The notes below the pieces were generated by a model, which was given only the letters and a program-made list of their open reading frames with translations, ran no database searches and was not told where the DNA came from. Shown piece by piece: positions 9,808 to 20,660 of a stretch of 29,302 bases of DNA. This DNA comes from Gnetum montanum (taxonomy: Eukaryota; Streptophyta; Gnetopsida; Gnetales; Gnetaceae). The stretch spans positions 8,612 through 37,913 of the forward strand of contig MNCI01027332.1 in assembly GCA_015680685.1 (NCBI GenBank), given 5' to 3'. The stretch's first letter is position 1; every line of letters begins with the position of its first letter. The position numbers and the translations under genes are program-made.

Positions 9808-11217
9808 CTATGAAGACTAAGAGGATGTTGTCAAAGATGTTGCTAATCATGTGAGAATTGCTATAAATTTTTCTATAACACTCATTCTTGATTTCACCAA
9901 TGCCCAAGATGTTCAAGAATTTTCAAGTGTAAAATAAGATGCTAGTGAAGTGATGTGTGTAGTAAAGCATAAATATGCCTTGGATTGAATGCTTAAAATA
10001 GGTTAAAGCATTCAATAAAATTTTTAAATTCCTAAAAATAACATGATAGTGCAACCTAAACTAATCTTAACCAAGGAGAAGTTGATTCTTGTAGAATTTA
10101 AATTATAGTATGTAGAATCTTAAGTGCAACAATTACAAAATGATATAGTCCAACTTCATGTTCAATTACAAGATCCAACCAAATTCATAGCTCTAGAGTT
10201 ACTCAATCAATTTAGACTTGAGAAAGTGCAACATTTAGTAGCCAAGCAATACCAACTCAAGATGGAGATGGAACAAGCCATATGGGATGGTCTCAACTAA
10301 TGCTAGAGTACATACCATATAAAATAACATCGTCATGTTTGAGAAAGAAAATATCAAGAGGTTAGCATGAAAAAATAAGAATCTATCAATTGCAAACATC
10401 CAAGCATTATAGAAAAGGTTCATAATTAAGATTAAATCCTAGAAATATAAGGTTATCAAACAAGACATGTTTAAGATACATTACAAAAATTAGGTGAGCC
10501 TTAATAAGGAGATTAACAAAAAAGAGATTAGGATAGCCGAGGTCCATGTCAATGATACTTTGCAAAAATTTGAAGATGTTTCCTAGAAGAGCATTATTGA
10601 TGGAATCTAATTATTATACTAGACAAAAATAAAAATCAAAAACCTTTGGATTGAAAAGCTAACACACTACATTGAGCTTGATAACCTTCGATATGTCATT
10701 ATTGTAATGTTAATAGTTGATCATCTAAGAAATGAAGGAAACAAACAAGTAGCAATAATATTTGCATTATTTGATCATAAAACTAAACTTAACAATGACA
10801 CTAAAAGAATGGTATAAGTAATCTAGATAGAGCTAGAGATCCTTCAAACCTAATACATCATGCNCTTTTAGTGTCATTGTTAAGTTTAGTTTTATGATCA
10901 AATAATGCAAATATTATTGCTACTTGTTTGTTTCCTTCATTTCTTAGATGATCAACTATTAACATTACAATAATGACATATCGAAGGTTATCAAGCTCAA
11001 TGTAGTGTGTTAGCTTTTCAATCCAAAGGTTTTTGANTTAATAGGTTAGACCACTAATGACCCATGGATAGATGTGGAGAGATACCATGCCATACTTAAT
11101 CACTTCTATATGGAGGATCAAGTAGTAAATCCATGTAGCAAAAGGATCTACCACCATGTAGGACAAGTTAAAGACTTATTGCTAGAGGAAAATTTTAAAG
11201 TCCTATCAATTTTGTAA
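9808..11217 (+). pseudogene. Accessory coiled-coil ORF of element 5, C-terminal part
   Basis: This is homologous to the element 1 accessory ORF in collinear blocks. KEKLILVEFKLQYVESQVQQ (Q at a stop) matches GKLIMVEVKVEHAEAKVQR. LDNLRYVIIVMLIVDH matches LANLRYANLAMLIASH. NKQVAIIFALFDHKTK matches EKQVATNYALYEKEF. The last stretch, from about 11050 to the TAA at 11215-11217, is open (DPWIDVERYHAILNHFYMED) and corresponds to the C-terminus of the other copy. Many TAA/TAG/TGA stops fit Gln, Arg or Trp codons. The inverted, N-bounded segment 10864-11037 interrupts the frame and is probably not genuine. Function unknown; Glu/Lys/Gln-rich helices suggest a structural or interaction protein. Confidence 0.68.
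10636..11037. repeat. Exact 172-bp inverted copy bounded by two Ns (probable assembly artefact)
   Basis: Bases 10865-11036 are the reverse complement of 10636-10807 over all 172 bases, with single Ns at 10864 and 11037. Perfect identity inside decayed sequence, with an N at each edge, points to a wrongly oriented gap fill. Confidence 0.85.
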
Positions 11218-11337
11218 TGTTTTTCATGTATGTCTAGTATTTTATCATATTATAAATCACTCAAATACATGACATAATGTGGCACTGCAATCAATCAGTC
11301 AATAAGTTAGTTAGTTAGTTAGTAAATTTTTAGTCAA

Positions 11338-11348
11338 TCATGATGGTA
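11338..11348 (+). other. Decayed polypurine tract of element 5
   Basis: TCAATCATGATGGTA just before the LTR is the counterpart of TCAATCATGGGGGTA in element 1. It identifies 11349-12198 as a 3' LTR on the plus strand. Confidence 0.6.
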
Positions 11349-12198
11349 TGATGGACAATTAATAAGTTACAACATTGCACCTACAATATTGTATGCTTTC
11401 ATTTGATATCATAAATGTGATATATCTTGGATTGGTGAAGTCTATAAATACCATTCACCTATCACATTAAATGTACCATTTTATCATTAATGTAGTGAAG
11501 GTATTATAGCTTGATCTTTAGAATTTAAAAATAATTAGCAAGTGCTTATAGCATGAACTTGAGTTACTTGACAAAAAATTACTTAAGTGAACTTGTACCT
11601 AAATATAACTTATGATAGCAATAAGATTGATATTAATTCACTTTTATTGCAGTACTTTGACTTAGTTTAATATGTTCTTAATTGTAATTTATTTCTATTA
11701 TTATTTCCTTTCATGTACTTTGTTAATATTTTACTTTTGAAATGCATGATAGACATGTAGAATGAGTATGACCAACTCCAAGCATAAATAAGTTACTATT
11801 TAGTAATCCTAACAGTGCTCTCACTTGGTATGCCTAGCAATGTATACTTGTTAACCTAGTGATGATAGCATGAGTTCAAGATTTGTATATTGAGTTGGGA
11901 ATGGATGATCATCACTTAGGATAGATTAGATTTAATTTCCTAATTTATTAGATTAATTAGAAATTATTTATATTTTAGTGATATTTTAATCATGATTATT
12001 ACAACATCACAATCAAGTGTCTCATTTATACTTTATCTTATGTCCTAAGGGCTACACAAGTATAACTAGGAAGCTAATGATCTACAATTACATGTATAAT
12101 CTAGGTACTCTAAAAATTTAGTTTATAGATTACAATTAGGTCACACATAATACTCATAATTTTCATGATTTAGTGTATGGAATACTTACCACTCATCA
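11349..12198 (+). repeat. 3' LTR of element 5
   Basis: About 850 bp, from TGATGGACAATT to ACTCATCA, with a TATA box CTATAAATA at 11442-11450 and the triplet of GGTATGCCTAG/TAATCCTAA-like units at about 11794-11865. It follows a polypurine tract and no primer site comes after it. Its U3 differs from element 1, so it is a related subfamily. Confidence 0.72.
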
Positions 12199-15100
12199 CC
12201 TTTAGAGCTTACAGATCAAGCATAAAAATGGGAGCATTCACCTTACAATGCTATTCATAAAAAATGGGAGTGTCACCATTACAATGCTATGTTCATAAAT
12301 TTGCACTCAATTTCCAAGAAGATGAGGTGGGAAATATTTGCAAGAAACTACTTTTAGAGCATTGTCATTACTCATTTAGAAAATAAAGTAATCTTAATAG
12401 ATTAAATTGTTGGAGCAATATGATATATTGTGCTTTTTTAAAACAAATTCTCTACAAGCATCAAAGTATTGTACTCCTTTATTGTCATCTCATAGATACA
12501 TTCAACCCATTTTTATTTTTTAAATCTACCACCCTTAGTCCCTTATTTGGAAACCTCAATGCCTAAGTAATAGCCTCCATAAAGTAGGAGATCTCAATAT
12601 CTCCTATCTTCACTGTGCAATATTTTTATTGGCTCTTCCAAAAAGGTACATTTTCCCAACTTACCATTCACTATTATTTGTTACAATTACTCATATTAGT
12701 AGCTATTGCAGCTCCTTCTTTGTCTCTAGGAGGCTCAAATTAATAAAATTTGCAACTCCATTAAGATGTTGCTAGCCACTTTCTATTTTCTCATAGTTTG
12801 AAGAAAAGAGTCAAAAAGGGAGATTTATAGTTTTGATGCATCTTCCTACATCAAGGATTGCAATGGGATTTCTTATACTAATTAGACCTTGGATTCATTA
12901 AGCATTGGTTGACCAATCCTAGATTACGCTAGTAATTACTCCTACCCTTAGTCACATTTTCATCTAGACTATTCCACACATCCTTAAGATACCTTTTTTT
13001 CTTCTTATCCTCACTTAGGTATCATCTACAATTATCCAAAACATAAGAATTATTTAGTTCATGGTTATTATTTTTAGCATTTTACTCTTTCTTTAATCCT
13101 TGGTTAAGATTGAATTTTGTAAAAAAATTAAGTGGTAAGAACCTAAGGGTTTACTAAAATGGGATTCTTGAGTACTAAGACAATTGAAAATATCAAATTT
13201 TCATTAATTTCTAATCATTTTTAGAAATATTACCTTAGTTTTAAATTTATGGCATAGAAAAATATTTGAGATTTTTAATGTTGAGGTATCCCCACAAATA
13301 ACGTGCAATTCCATATGTTCAATAGTTGAAGAAAAACTTCAATCAAAGGTCATATAAGTGAGTTTTTATACTTGAATGACTATCGTAATCTCATTAGTAA
13401 AAACTTCCCTTGGTCAAAATAAAAAATCATCATCATCATCCTAGTCTTATTCTAATAAAATAGTGTTGTCTACATGAGTATTTTTTTAAAATTATTCAAT
13501 TCTATGAAGAACTAGATCTTTGTTTATTCACAATGTCCTTAGATCCTTGATCAAAATAGTAAATGAATGATAANNNNNNNNNNNNNNNNNNNNNNNNNNN
13601 NNNNNNNNNNNNNNNNNNNNNNNNNNNNNNNNNNNNNNNNNNNNNNNNNNNNNNNNNNNNNNNNNNNNNNNNNNNNNNNNNNNNNNNNNNNNNNNNNNNN
13701 NNNNNNNNNNNNNNNNNNNNNNNNNNNNNNNNNNNNNNNNNNNNNNNNNNNNNNNNNNNNNNNNNNNNNNNNNNNNNAAGATGTGGATTTCAAGGTAGAC
13801 AAAAAATTGATTTTAATAAGTCCAAATTCACAATGATAGAAGGTCATATTTACATATGGAAATACATAAAATACAAGTAAAAGCATGAACACAAAATTCA
13901 AACTTTAAGAAAAGACAAAGATCAAGTGAAGCCAAAATTAATTTTTTTTTTATAAAATAGGGATCAAAGTCATGTCATTTATATTTGATTTATCATGTCA
14001 CATAAGACAAGATAGGAAGTTATATTATTTTTAATTTTATTAAAATATTGATAGGTGGATGTAATTCTAGAATGACCCCAATTTCTTATGTCTCTTGAAT
14101 TTTTAGCCCAGTTTTCTTTAAAATAGGATTTCTCCCATCATATTCTATTACGGCCCCATAATTTGGCTATAAATATGTGGGCATATCATGATTATAAGTG
14201 AAGAAATTCCACAATTTGTCCCATAATTCCATATCCTATTTTGTACAATCCCATTCTTAATATCACAATTTATCCCATTACAAGTTCATCCATCCTCCAT
14301 CATATTTACTAATTCTCATTAATTAAAGAAGTTAAAAATCACATTGAGGACCACTTTTTTATTACAAATTATAACTTGTAAATCAACTAAAATTAATTAT
14401 AAAATTTTTAAGTAGGTATATTGTTGAAAGAGTTTTCTATCAAGTATTCACTCACTCCATAACTCTCTTGGATTACAAAGATATTCATCTTGAAACTTAG
14501 CAATTTATGTTTTGGACACTTAACTATTTTATTCTTAATCCTATTTTAGGCTAGGTTTGAATAATCAAATAAATTTCAATAAATCTAAACTTTTACGTGC
14601 TGATAGATTACAGAACAAGCTTTTCAACAAGCCCAAGATCAGCCTAAAGGTCATTCAAATTGCAAAGATATCACAACTACAAAATTAGAAAAAAATTTGT
14701 TTTTCTTATTTGGGCTGCCCACATCATTTAATATATTGGGCTAGCAAAAATCTACAAAAATAAAAAATAATTTTGAATCTTCTTATAGCAAAAGAATTTA
14801 CAACATAGAATAAAGCTAGAAAATAAGCATGCATATCATCTAATATCAATAGTAAATAGTACATATCAAGAGGTCTCCTTTCTCCACCTAGTCTTGGTGA
14901 CCTAAACATAAGAGAGGGTTCAATATACATTGAGTGAAAAACCTTAGCACATTCTCTAGTTAAATTGAAGGCAAGATTCATGATAGCTAAGTAAAGGCAT
15001 GCTAGCTTACAATACATGTTAGTAAGCACAAATAATCCAAACATACTAGATCACACATCACACATATATCTAAGCATTAAATGAAAATCTAATCAAACCA

Positions 15101-15468
15101 AATTATCCACTCCAATCTATTAATGTGCAAAAATGTTAGTACACACCACATTAAATTTTAAATGAATGGCTTTTATTATCATCAGTACTTTCCAAACTGA
15201 TTTCCAAATCAAATGCTAAAATAGATACCAAACTACTATATGCATGTATTTTATTTATTAGTCTCATAACTAGGAGCATTATCCAAGAATCACCCTTAAC
15301 TTTCCAAACTATCGATGCTATAGGCATCATCCAAGACTCACATCTAATATTTTGGAGGCATTGAACAAAGGAACAACGAGTTATGAATCACCCTCTCTTA
15401 TAGGATGGGGCCCATATCAAGAGCCACTCTGATGCATTTAAGTATTAAAGATCTCCAAGGATCCCATC
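12199..15468. other. Unclassified AT-rich DNA between elements 5 and 2
   Basis: No coding frame is convincing on either strand. It includes an imperfect tandem pair of about 40-45 bp at 12222-12300 (CATAAAAATGGGAG...ACAATGCTAT), the N gap at 13574-13777, a TATA-like CTATAAATA at 14167-14175 that could belong to an unrecognised LTR, and a short repeated ATCCAAGA-TCAC motif near 15279-15345. The 106-codon minus ORF at 14724-15044 has no recognisable motif. Confidence 0.5.
13574..13777. other. Assembly gap of 204 Ns
   Basis: A run of N of estimated length. The sequences on both sides are AT-rich and do not reveal what is missing. Confidence 0.95.
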
Positions 15469-15473
15469 CCCAA
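15469..15473. repeat. Left target-site duplication of element 2 (CCCAA)
   Basis: CCCAA directly before TGATGAG of the LTR. It is identical to 25280-25284 after the other LTR. Confidence 0.9.
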
Positions 15474-16325
15474 TGATGAGCAGCAAGGTACCCCTACACT
15501 CAACCATATGATTATGAGCATTTCACGCATGATTCGGTCGAATTCCAAGGACTAAGTTCTTATGCGTCCTTGTGGAACAAGGATGAGTTGGTTGATCATT
15601 GTCTTCCGAAGCTTACCTGTATATCACGATTGTATGGTTAACTAAGCTTAAGGAATATGATTTTTATAGCTTTTATGTTTTTAAGTCTTGAGTTCGCAGG
15701 GAAGGAGAGAGGTAACTAAGTGACTAATTTAACATAACTACTTATTAACTAAGTTCTAACTAATCCTAACATTAGCATCTGTTCCCACTTTTCGTACACA
15801 TCCTAAACTAGTGCAACACTGTTGGAATTACCAAATGCTAATTGTTACTGAGTTACCAAGTGTTACACACATGCTCAAACTGGTTGTGCTTGTGTAATTT
15901 AACGATTTTCTTAATTGATAAAAATGAATTACTGTGCTAAGAATAGAAATGTAAAGTGCATAAAATAAAATAAAATAAAATAAATGCATAAGAAAATAAA
16001 ATAAAAGAAATGTGTAAGAAAACAAATCTCAAGTGCTACAAGGATGAATCAAAGAGCTCATATTTATTGCTATACACAAGGTGTGCTTAGGTAAACAATG
16101 CTCGAATAAAGATCTGTCCATACTTAGACCTCCTATTGCAAGCACTTGGAAAATACTCTAACTTTTAAATAGACTACAAGAGTTTCGCTACTTGACTGCT
16201 AAAGGACTTCTTTTCAATTGTGTGCATGGGCACTGTATTTATAGGCTTGGGAGCAACTACTCTAATAATTAGAAAAACTACTCTAATTATTAGAATAACT
16301 ACTGCTAAAGTAACCACTCTCATCA
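15474..16325 (-). repeat. 3' LTR of element 2
   Basis: 852 bp; on the minus strand it begins TGATGAGAG and ends GCTCATCA. Its U5 end (15474-15511) nearly matches the U5 end of element 1 (CATATGGTTGAGTGTAGGGG...), but is missing from the 5' LTR. U3 holds repeats of ACTCTAATAATTAGA. A TAAAA microsatellite lies at 15960-15985. Confidence 0.9.
16236..16243 (-). promoter_or_regulatory. TATA box in element 2 3' LTR
   Basis: TATAAATA on the minus strand, within CCTATAAATACAGTG. The identical context is at 25160-25167 in the 5' LTR. Confidence 0.7.
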
Positions 16326-16335
16326 TACCCCCATG
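16326..16335 (-). other. Polypurine tract of element 2
   Basis: On the minus strand CATGGGGGTA directly precedes the 3' LTR, in the same context as the element 1 tract. Confidence 0.8.
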
Positions 16336-18230
16336 ACTGAATGAAAACTCGTCCTCACATTCCTTATAAAATATTGGGAAGGTATGGGATTATTGACTAA
16401 TTGACAACTGACGGAGGAATGGGATGACAAGCTCAACGTGCCCAGAAGACAGATCAATAAGCATATTACAACATTAGTGTTCATGACCATTGTGGTGAAC
16501 ACTCGTACAACAATGACATCGAAGCCTTTATTTGGTAGTTTGAAGAGAAAGAGAGAGAGAGAAGATGAAGCGTGTTGTCGCAAATGCCAAGATCGTGCCT
16601 TCCATTGTTTATCCATAGCCATGCCACCAAACTTGCTCCTTTCGTAAATACTCTAGTTCCAATTCATCCTGAGTGCTTCCTCCAAGTCCATTATTTGTAT
16701 GATCACCATCTACACACACAACATAGTCACAAATGAGCAAGGATAGATAATCCACAATGTAGTTGATACCTTGCCTCAATATGAAGCACATTTGCTAAGT
16801 TGTGATTATGGTAGAAACTAGTTCGAAGATTTATCACTAGTGACTACCCAAGGTGTAAGGGTTAGGTGAATAGTAAAATGAAAAAATTTAAAAAATTTGT
16901 GCGAGGGCCCCCACAACTAAGAGCGAACCTCCAATAGCTATAAGATGGAAAAACATGAAGAACAAGAAAGATGAAAAATATCAATGACAATGCCAATAAA
17001 ATGGATGTCATGGATGGGGATGAAACAAGAAATGATTGATTGCAGGAAATGTTTAAAGGAAAGAAGTTAATAATTGCACCAAAAAGAAATGCTAGTGGGT
17101 CCTCCCCAAAGCAAGCTCATGCACTTTATGCCCTAACAAACCCACAAACCAAAGAGTTCGTAGGCTTTAGGAATATCATTTGGAAGCAAGAGTTTAAAAC
17201 TTACCCACAAGAATTCACTAAAGAAAAATAATGCATCAACCTACAATGAACTAATGATAAAATCGACAATAAGGTGGAAAATGGGAAGAAATATGGAGAT
17301 TAGAGAATGGAAAGGAATCCCAAGAACAAGGTTGTGTAAAGCCACTTTTGTATTTCATGGTTAAGATAACTGAGTAGAACTCATCCCAAATCCAGAATCA
17401 AACCAACCACATTCAGTGACCTTACATCAATACACTTGGCAAATCCATCCTCTTGAGGCAACAAGAATGCTTCTACAAAGAGTGACCACCATCCCAAGGA
17501 GAGTGAGATGGAGAAGAAGAAAGCGAGAAAGGGCCTTAGCTAGAGGAAACCTTCAGGCATAGGTAACATGTCTTTCTAGTGCCATAACTAGTGCTTGTAG
17601 CCCATATTTCTTTATTATGTCTAAGGAGTGTGCTTTGAATTCTTACCTTTTTCTCTTTTTTTTTTATGTTTATGCATGAGAACCACATCATGCAAAGAAT
17701 TATTTTTATTCACTTAGCTTCCTGATATTTGAACAAGGTCAAAATGGTGAAAAACCCAAGAAAAAGCATCCAAGCACCCAAGAAAATGGCTAGAAACAAT
17801 GCATCAAATCCCCTTGAAGCCACACCCTTTTCATCCTTTGAGTCTTTCCTTAGTTTGAAAAATACCTAGCCACAAATTCATTAATAAATTTACTTAGAAA
17901 AAGGGGACTGTACAGTTTCAAGCCAATGGAGACCATAGAGTTATATGGATGAGTGGACGGTGTAGACTCATTTCATGTTTTACCAAAAGAACCATACTTT
18001 AATATCAGCATCATAATTCAAAGGTAAAAATCAAACATTAGCAATAAATATGATATAATTCAATCAACCATCATGAGCACTTATTAGATGATGAATAAAA
18101 GTAAATCAAGAATACAAAGAAACAGTAAAAACATGAATGATGGTGTAAAACAAAAATAAGAAAAGTTGAAAGAATGTGTAAAATAAAATGGTGTAAAAAA
18201 AAATTCAAAAAGAACTGAGGCCTAGAATGG
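16336..18230. other. Spacer between integrase and 3' LTR of element 2
   Basis: No env-like or coiled-coil frame was recognised on the sense (minus) strand. It contains a GA-rich microsatellite at 16547-16566, A-rich stretches, and one short plus-strand ORF at 17040-17231, listed separately. In Athila/Tat elements this position often carries extra ORFs in either orientation. Confidence 0.6.
17040..17231 (+). pseudogene. Candidate antisense ORF of element 2
   Basis: 63 codons, opposite in direction to gag-pol. The same frame is open back to an ATG at 16971 apart from one TGA at 17034. The peptide has ordinary composition (KLIIAPKRNASGSSPKQAHA, then FVGFRNIIWKQEF) rather than the low-complexity look of chance ORFs nearby. 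The piece APKRNASG faintly resembles the N-terminus of the element 1 accessory ORF (APKRGA-G). Tat-lineage elements such as Grande and RIRE2 are known for antisense ORFs here. No function can be assigned, and chance is possible. Confidence 0.3.
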
Positions 18231-19360
18231 CTAGCATAGGTAGCCATCTCCCCCACGACAGAGTTGGAAAGAGAAGATCTGAAATAGTAAGCAAGGTTGT
18301 CCACTAATAGAGGTATCATGTGTACTGGCGGTCCTAAGCTCATGGAAAGGTTTGGTTTGTTGCACGTCGACTAATAGTTTCTTGTCTGGGCTCTCAAGTT
18401 TGTATATTGTCATGGCCCTTGAAGGAAAAGTTGCATAAATAATATAAGGTCCTTCCCATAGTGTTTTAAATTTAGTACATTGTGGCACGTGTGGGATTCT
18501 AGTAGAGAACCTTATCTCCCAGTTGATATTTAACTTTTCTAATCCTTAGGTCATGAGGTTGCTTATTGAATTCCTTGTGAAATTCGTTAGATGACAAGGT
18601 AGCTAATTAGTTTTCATCTAGCTAGTTAAGGGTTACTAACCATTGTTTCTATGCTAGATCAAGGTCAAGGTTGAGGTCACATGTCGTGCATAGTGTACGG
18701 AACTCATAGGGAGAGTAGCATGTAGGGAGTTTCCATGTGGAGAGGTATGCCCAAAGAGCATCGTTTAGTTTAGTGCTCTAGTCTCACCTAAACTTAGTAA
18801 TGGTTCTTGTCAATATCTTCATAATCTCCCTACTGGTAACTTCTACTTGACTATTCACTTGGGGGTGGTATGGTGTAGTCAATTTATGCTCAACCCCTAA
18901 GCACTGCATTAATTTCTGAAAAGTTGCACCTGTGAAGTGTCTGTCATTATCTGAAATAAGTGCACATGGCATACCAAACCTATTTATGATTTATTCTTGA
19001 ACAAATCGTGTAGCTATAGATGATGTACAATCTTTAACAGTAGTTGCTTCAGCCCATTTTGTTAGGTTATCAATGGCAACAATAATATAGGCTTTTCTAT
19101 TCGACATTGGTGTAATCAGCCCCATAAAATCAATTCCCCAAATGTTGAAGGGTTCTAATGGTTGAATCCATTGTTGCAGACCCTCCATTCTAACAGTAAT
19201 TCCACCTTCACATTGAAAATGCTCACAAGATTGGATGAAATGATGGGTATCCCAAAATAATGTAGGCTAATAATATTCTGCAAGAAGGATTTTGATGGTT
19301 GTTCATCTCCCAGTGTAATGACCCCCACAAGGACCCTCATGAGCATCTTGAAGAACTTGC
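18231..19360 (-). pseudogene. Integrase relic of element 2
   Basis: Integrase inserts the cDNA into the host chromosome. N-terminal zinc-binding region at about 19360-19180 (HEGPCGGHY, then SCEHFQC); the second Cys of the usual CxxC appears replaced, so this H2C2 finger is damaged. Catalytic core: first Asp in NIWGIDFMGL (about 19125), second Asp in ISDNDRHF (about 18955), Glu in SQVEVTSREI (about 18845). Asp and Glu are separated by 35 residues, the classic DX35E, so the triad is still readable. C-terminal GPY motif (LWEGPYIIYATF) at about 18440-18465, followed by KLLVDVQQTKPFHEL and no chromodomain. A TAA/TGA-containing break at about 18973-18990 and more between core and GPY interrupt the frame. 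Confidence 0.9.
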
Positions 19361-19639
19361 AGTTGATCTATATCGGGAACACACCATTGAACCAAGCCAT
19401 CAGGACACACTTTGTAAAGTTGCCCAATGATCTCCATAAAGTACTTGGCTCAGTGAAGAAACTGTTGTTTCTTCTTAAGGTTTAACTCTTGTGGTGTTTG
19501 TTGGGTGAGGAGATAGGTAAGAATGCTACTATACTAGTTTGTCTCCATGGGTGATTGATTATTTACTACACTAGAAAAGAGGAATTCATAAGGGAAATGA
19601 TCAAAAATTTGATACTCATCCTCTTTATTGTCCCATTGC

Positions 19640-19873
19640 AATTGAGATAAATGATTAGCAACTACATTCTCGATGTCCTTGCGATCAATCATTGTTAAAT
19701 AGAACTCTTATAAGATTACAAGTCATCATATAATACAAGGGCTTCCCATTGGCTTATTCATGAGGAACTAGATTGCACTATGATTTGTATATATATATAC
19801 TTTATATCCCAATACATAGTGTCTAAACTTTTTTAATGCAAACACCACAACCATTAATTATTTCTCTGTGGTA
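19640..19873 (-). pseudogene. RNase H relic of element 2, C-terminal part only
   Basis: RNase H removes the RNA strand during reverse transcription. Readable pieces in order: TTEK at the N, then VVVFALKKFRHYVLGYKVYI, TNHSAI at 19774-19788, and DRKDIENVVANHLSQL. The family normally has TDH; here the Asp codon reads Asn, a likely G-to-A change in a catalytic position. The N-terminal part, including the segment between the reverse-transcriptase thumb (FSKV) and TTEK, is missing exactly at the N at 19874. It was either deleted or lost in assembly. Several TAG/TGA stops are present. Confidence 0.82.
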
Positions 19874-19874
19874 N

Positions 19875-20660
19875 GCAACCTTTGAAAATTTCTTAATAAA
19901 TATCCTATAGTAGCCAGTATGTCCAAGGAATGATAGAATATCTTTGATAGTTTCCAGTTGACAAATAATTCCTTGGATACTTTTGATTTTCTTGGGGTCT
20001 ACCTCTATCCCTATGTGTGAGATTTTGTGCCCTAGTACTATGCCTTCTTGGACCATCAAATGGCTTTTCTGCTAGTTGAGCCTCAAATTGGTTTCTACAC
20101 ATCTTTTTAACAGTTGCTCCAACCAGTCCAAGGCTTGATCAAAGTTTGCTCCGTAAGTGGAGAAGTCATCCATAAAGACCTCTACGCCATTCCCTATCTG
20201 CTATTGGAATATTCTTAGAACTAGTCATTGAAATGTTGTAGGGGCATTGAACAAGCCAAATAACATTTTTTTGTATGTGAACGTTCCCCAAGGACTAGTG
20301 AACGTAGTCTTGGCTTGGTCTTCTAGGGCTATTTGTATTTGGTTATATCCACTATATCCATCTAGAAAACTGTAATAGTGATGCCTTACAATGGTGTCTA
20401 AGACTTGGTCAACAAATGTCAATGGAAAGTGATCTTTGAATGTTTCCATATTTAGTAGCCTAAAATCTATGCACACCCTCCATTTGCCTCCCTTTTTAGG
20501 CACAATAACTAAGGGGCTAACCCATTTGCTATCAACAATGGGGTATATGAACCCAACCTTGAGAAGCTGTTTGATTTCTTTCTTAACTACTTGCTTCAGC
20601 TTAGGGTTTAATCACCTCTCCGATTATCTTTGAGGCTTCATGGAGGGGTTAGTGTAAATT
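19875..20660 (-). pseudogene. Reverse transcriptase relic of element 2
   Basis: Copies element RNA into DNA. Entry region LNPKLKQVVKKEI and IYPIVDSKWVSPLVIVPKKG (20610-20490), then WRVCIDFRLLN, DHFPLTFVDQVLD, YSFLDGYSGYNQI and KKMLFGLFNAPTTFQ (to 20225). The active-site box is VFMDDFSTYG at about 20150-20180 (FMDD codons 20165-20176), the form usual in Athila-like elements instead of YVDD. The thumb continues as VLGHKISHIGIEVDP and SFLGHTGYYRIFIKKFSKV (to 19875). Open pieces are separated by a stop after TTFQ and a TAG before the thumb. Confidence 0.92.

Larger units (their letters stand above)
9803..12198 (+). mobile_element. Element 5: 3' part of a related LTR retrotransposon, host of element 1
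   Basis: It contains the C-terminal part of a coiled-coil accessory ORF (to 11217), a decayed polypurine tract (11338-11348) and a 3' LTR (11349-12198). Its 5' LTR, gag and any pol lie outside the window or in the unresolved 1-497 stretch. Element 1 interrupted its ORF, so element 5 is the older insertion. It is plus strand. Confidence 0.75.

Noticed and set aside
10636-11037. Genuine hairpin or foldback element
   Set aside because: Perfect identity with an N at each edge fits an assembly error much better.
13551-13901. Coding frames spanning the N gap
   Set aside because: They are open only because N is not read as stop.
15960-16020. TAAAA/AAATAAA repeats as a CRISPR-like or satellite array
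   Set aside because: Simple microsatellite present in both LTRs of element 2; no spacer structure.
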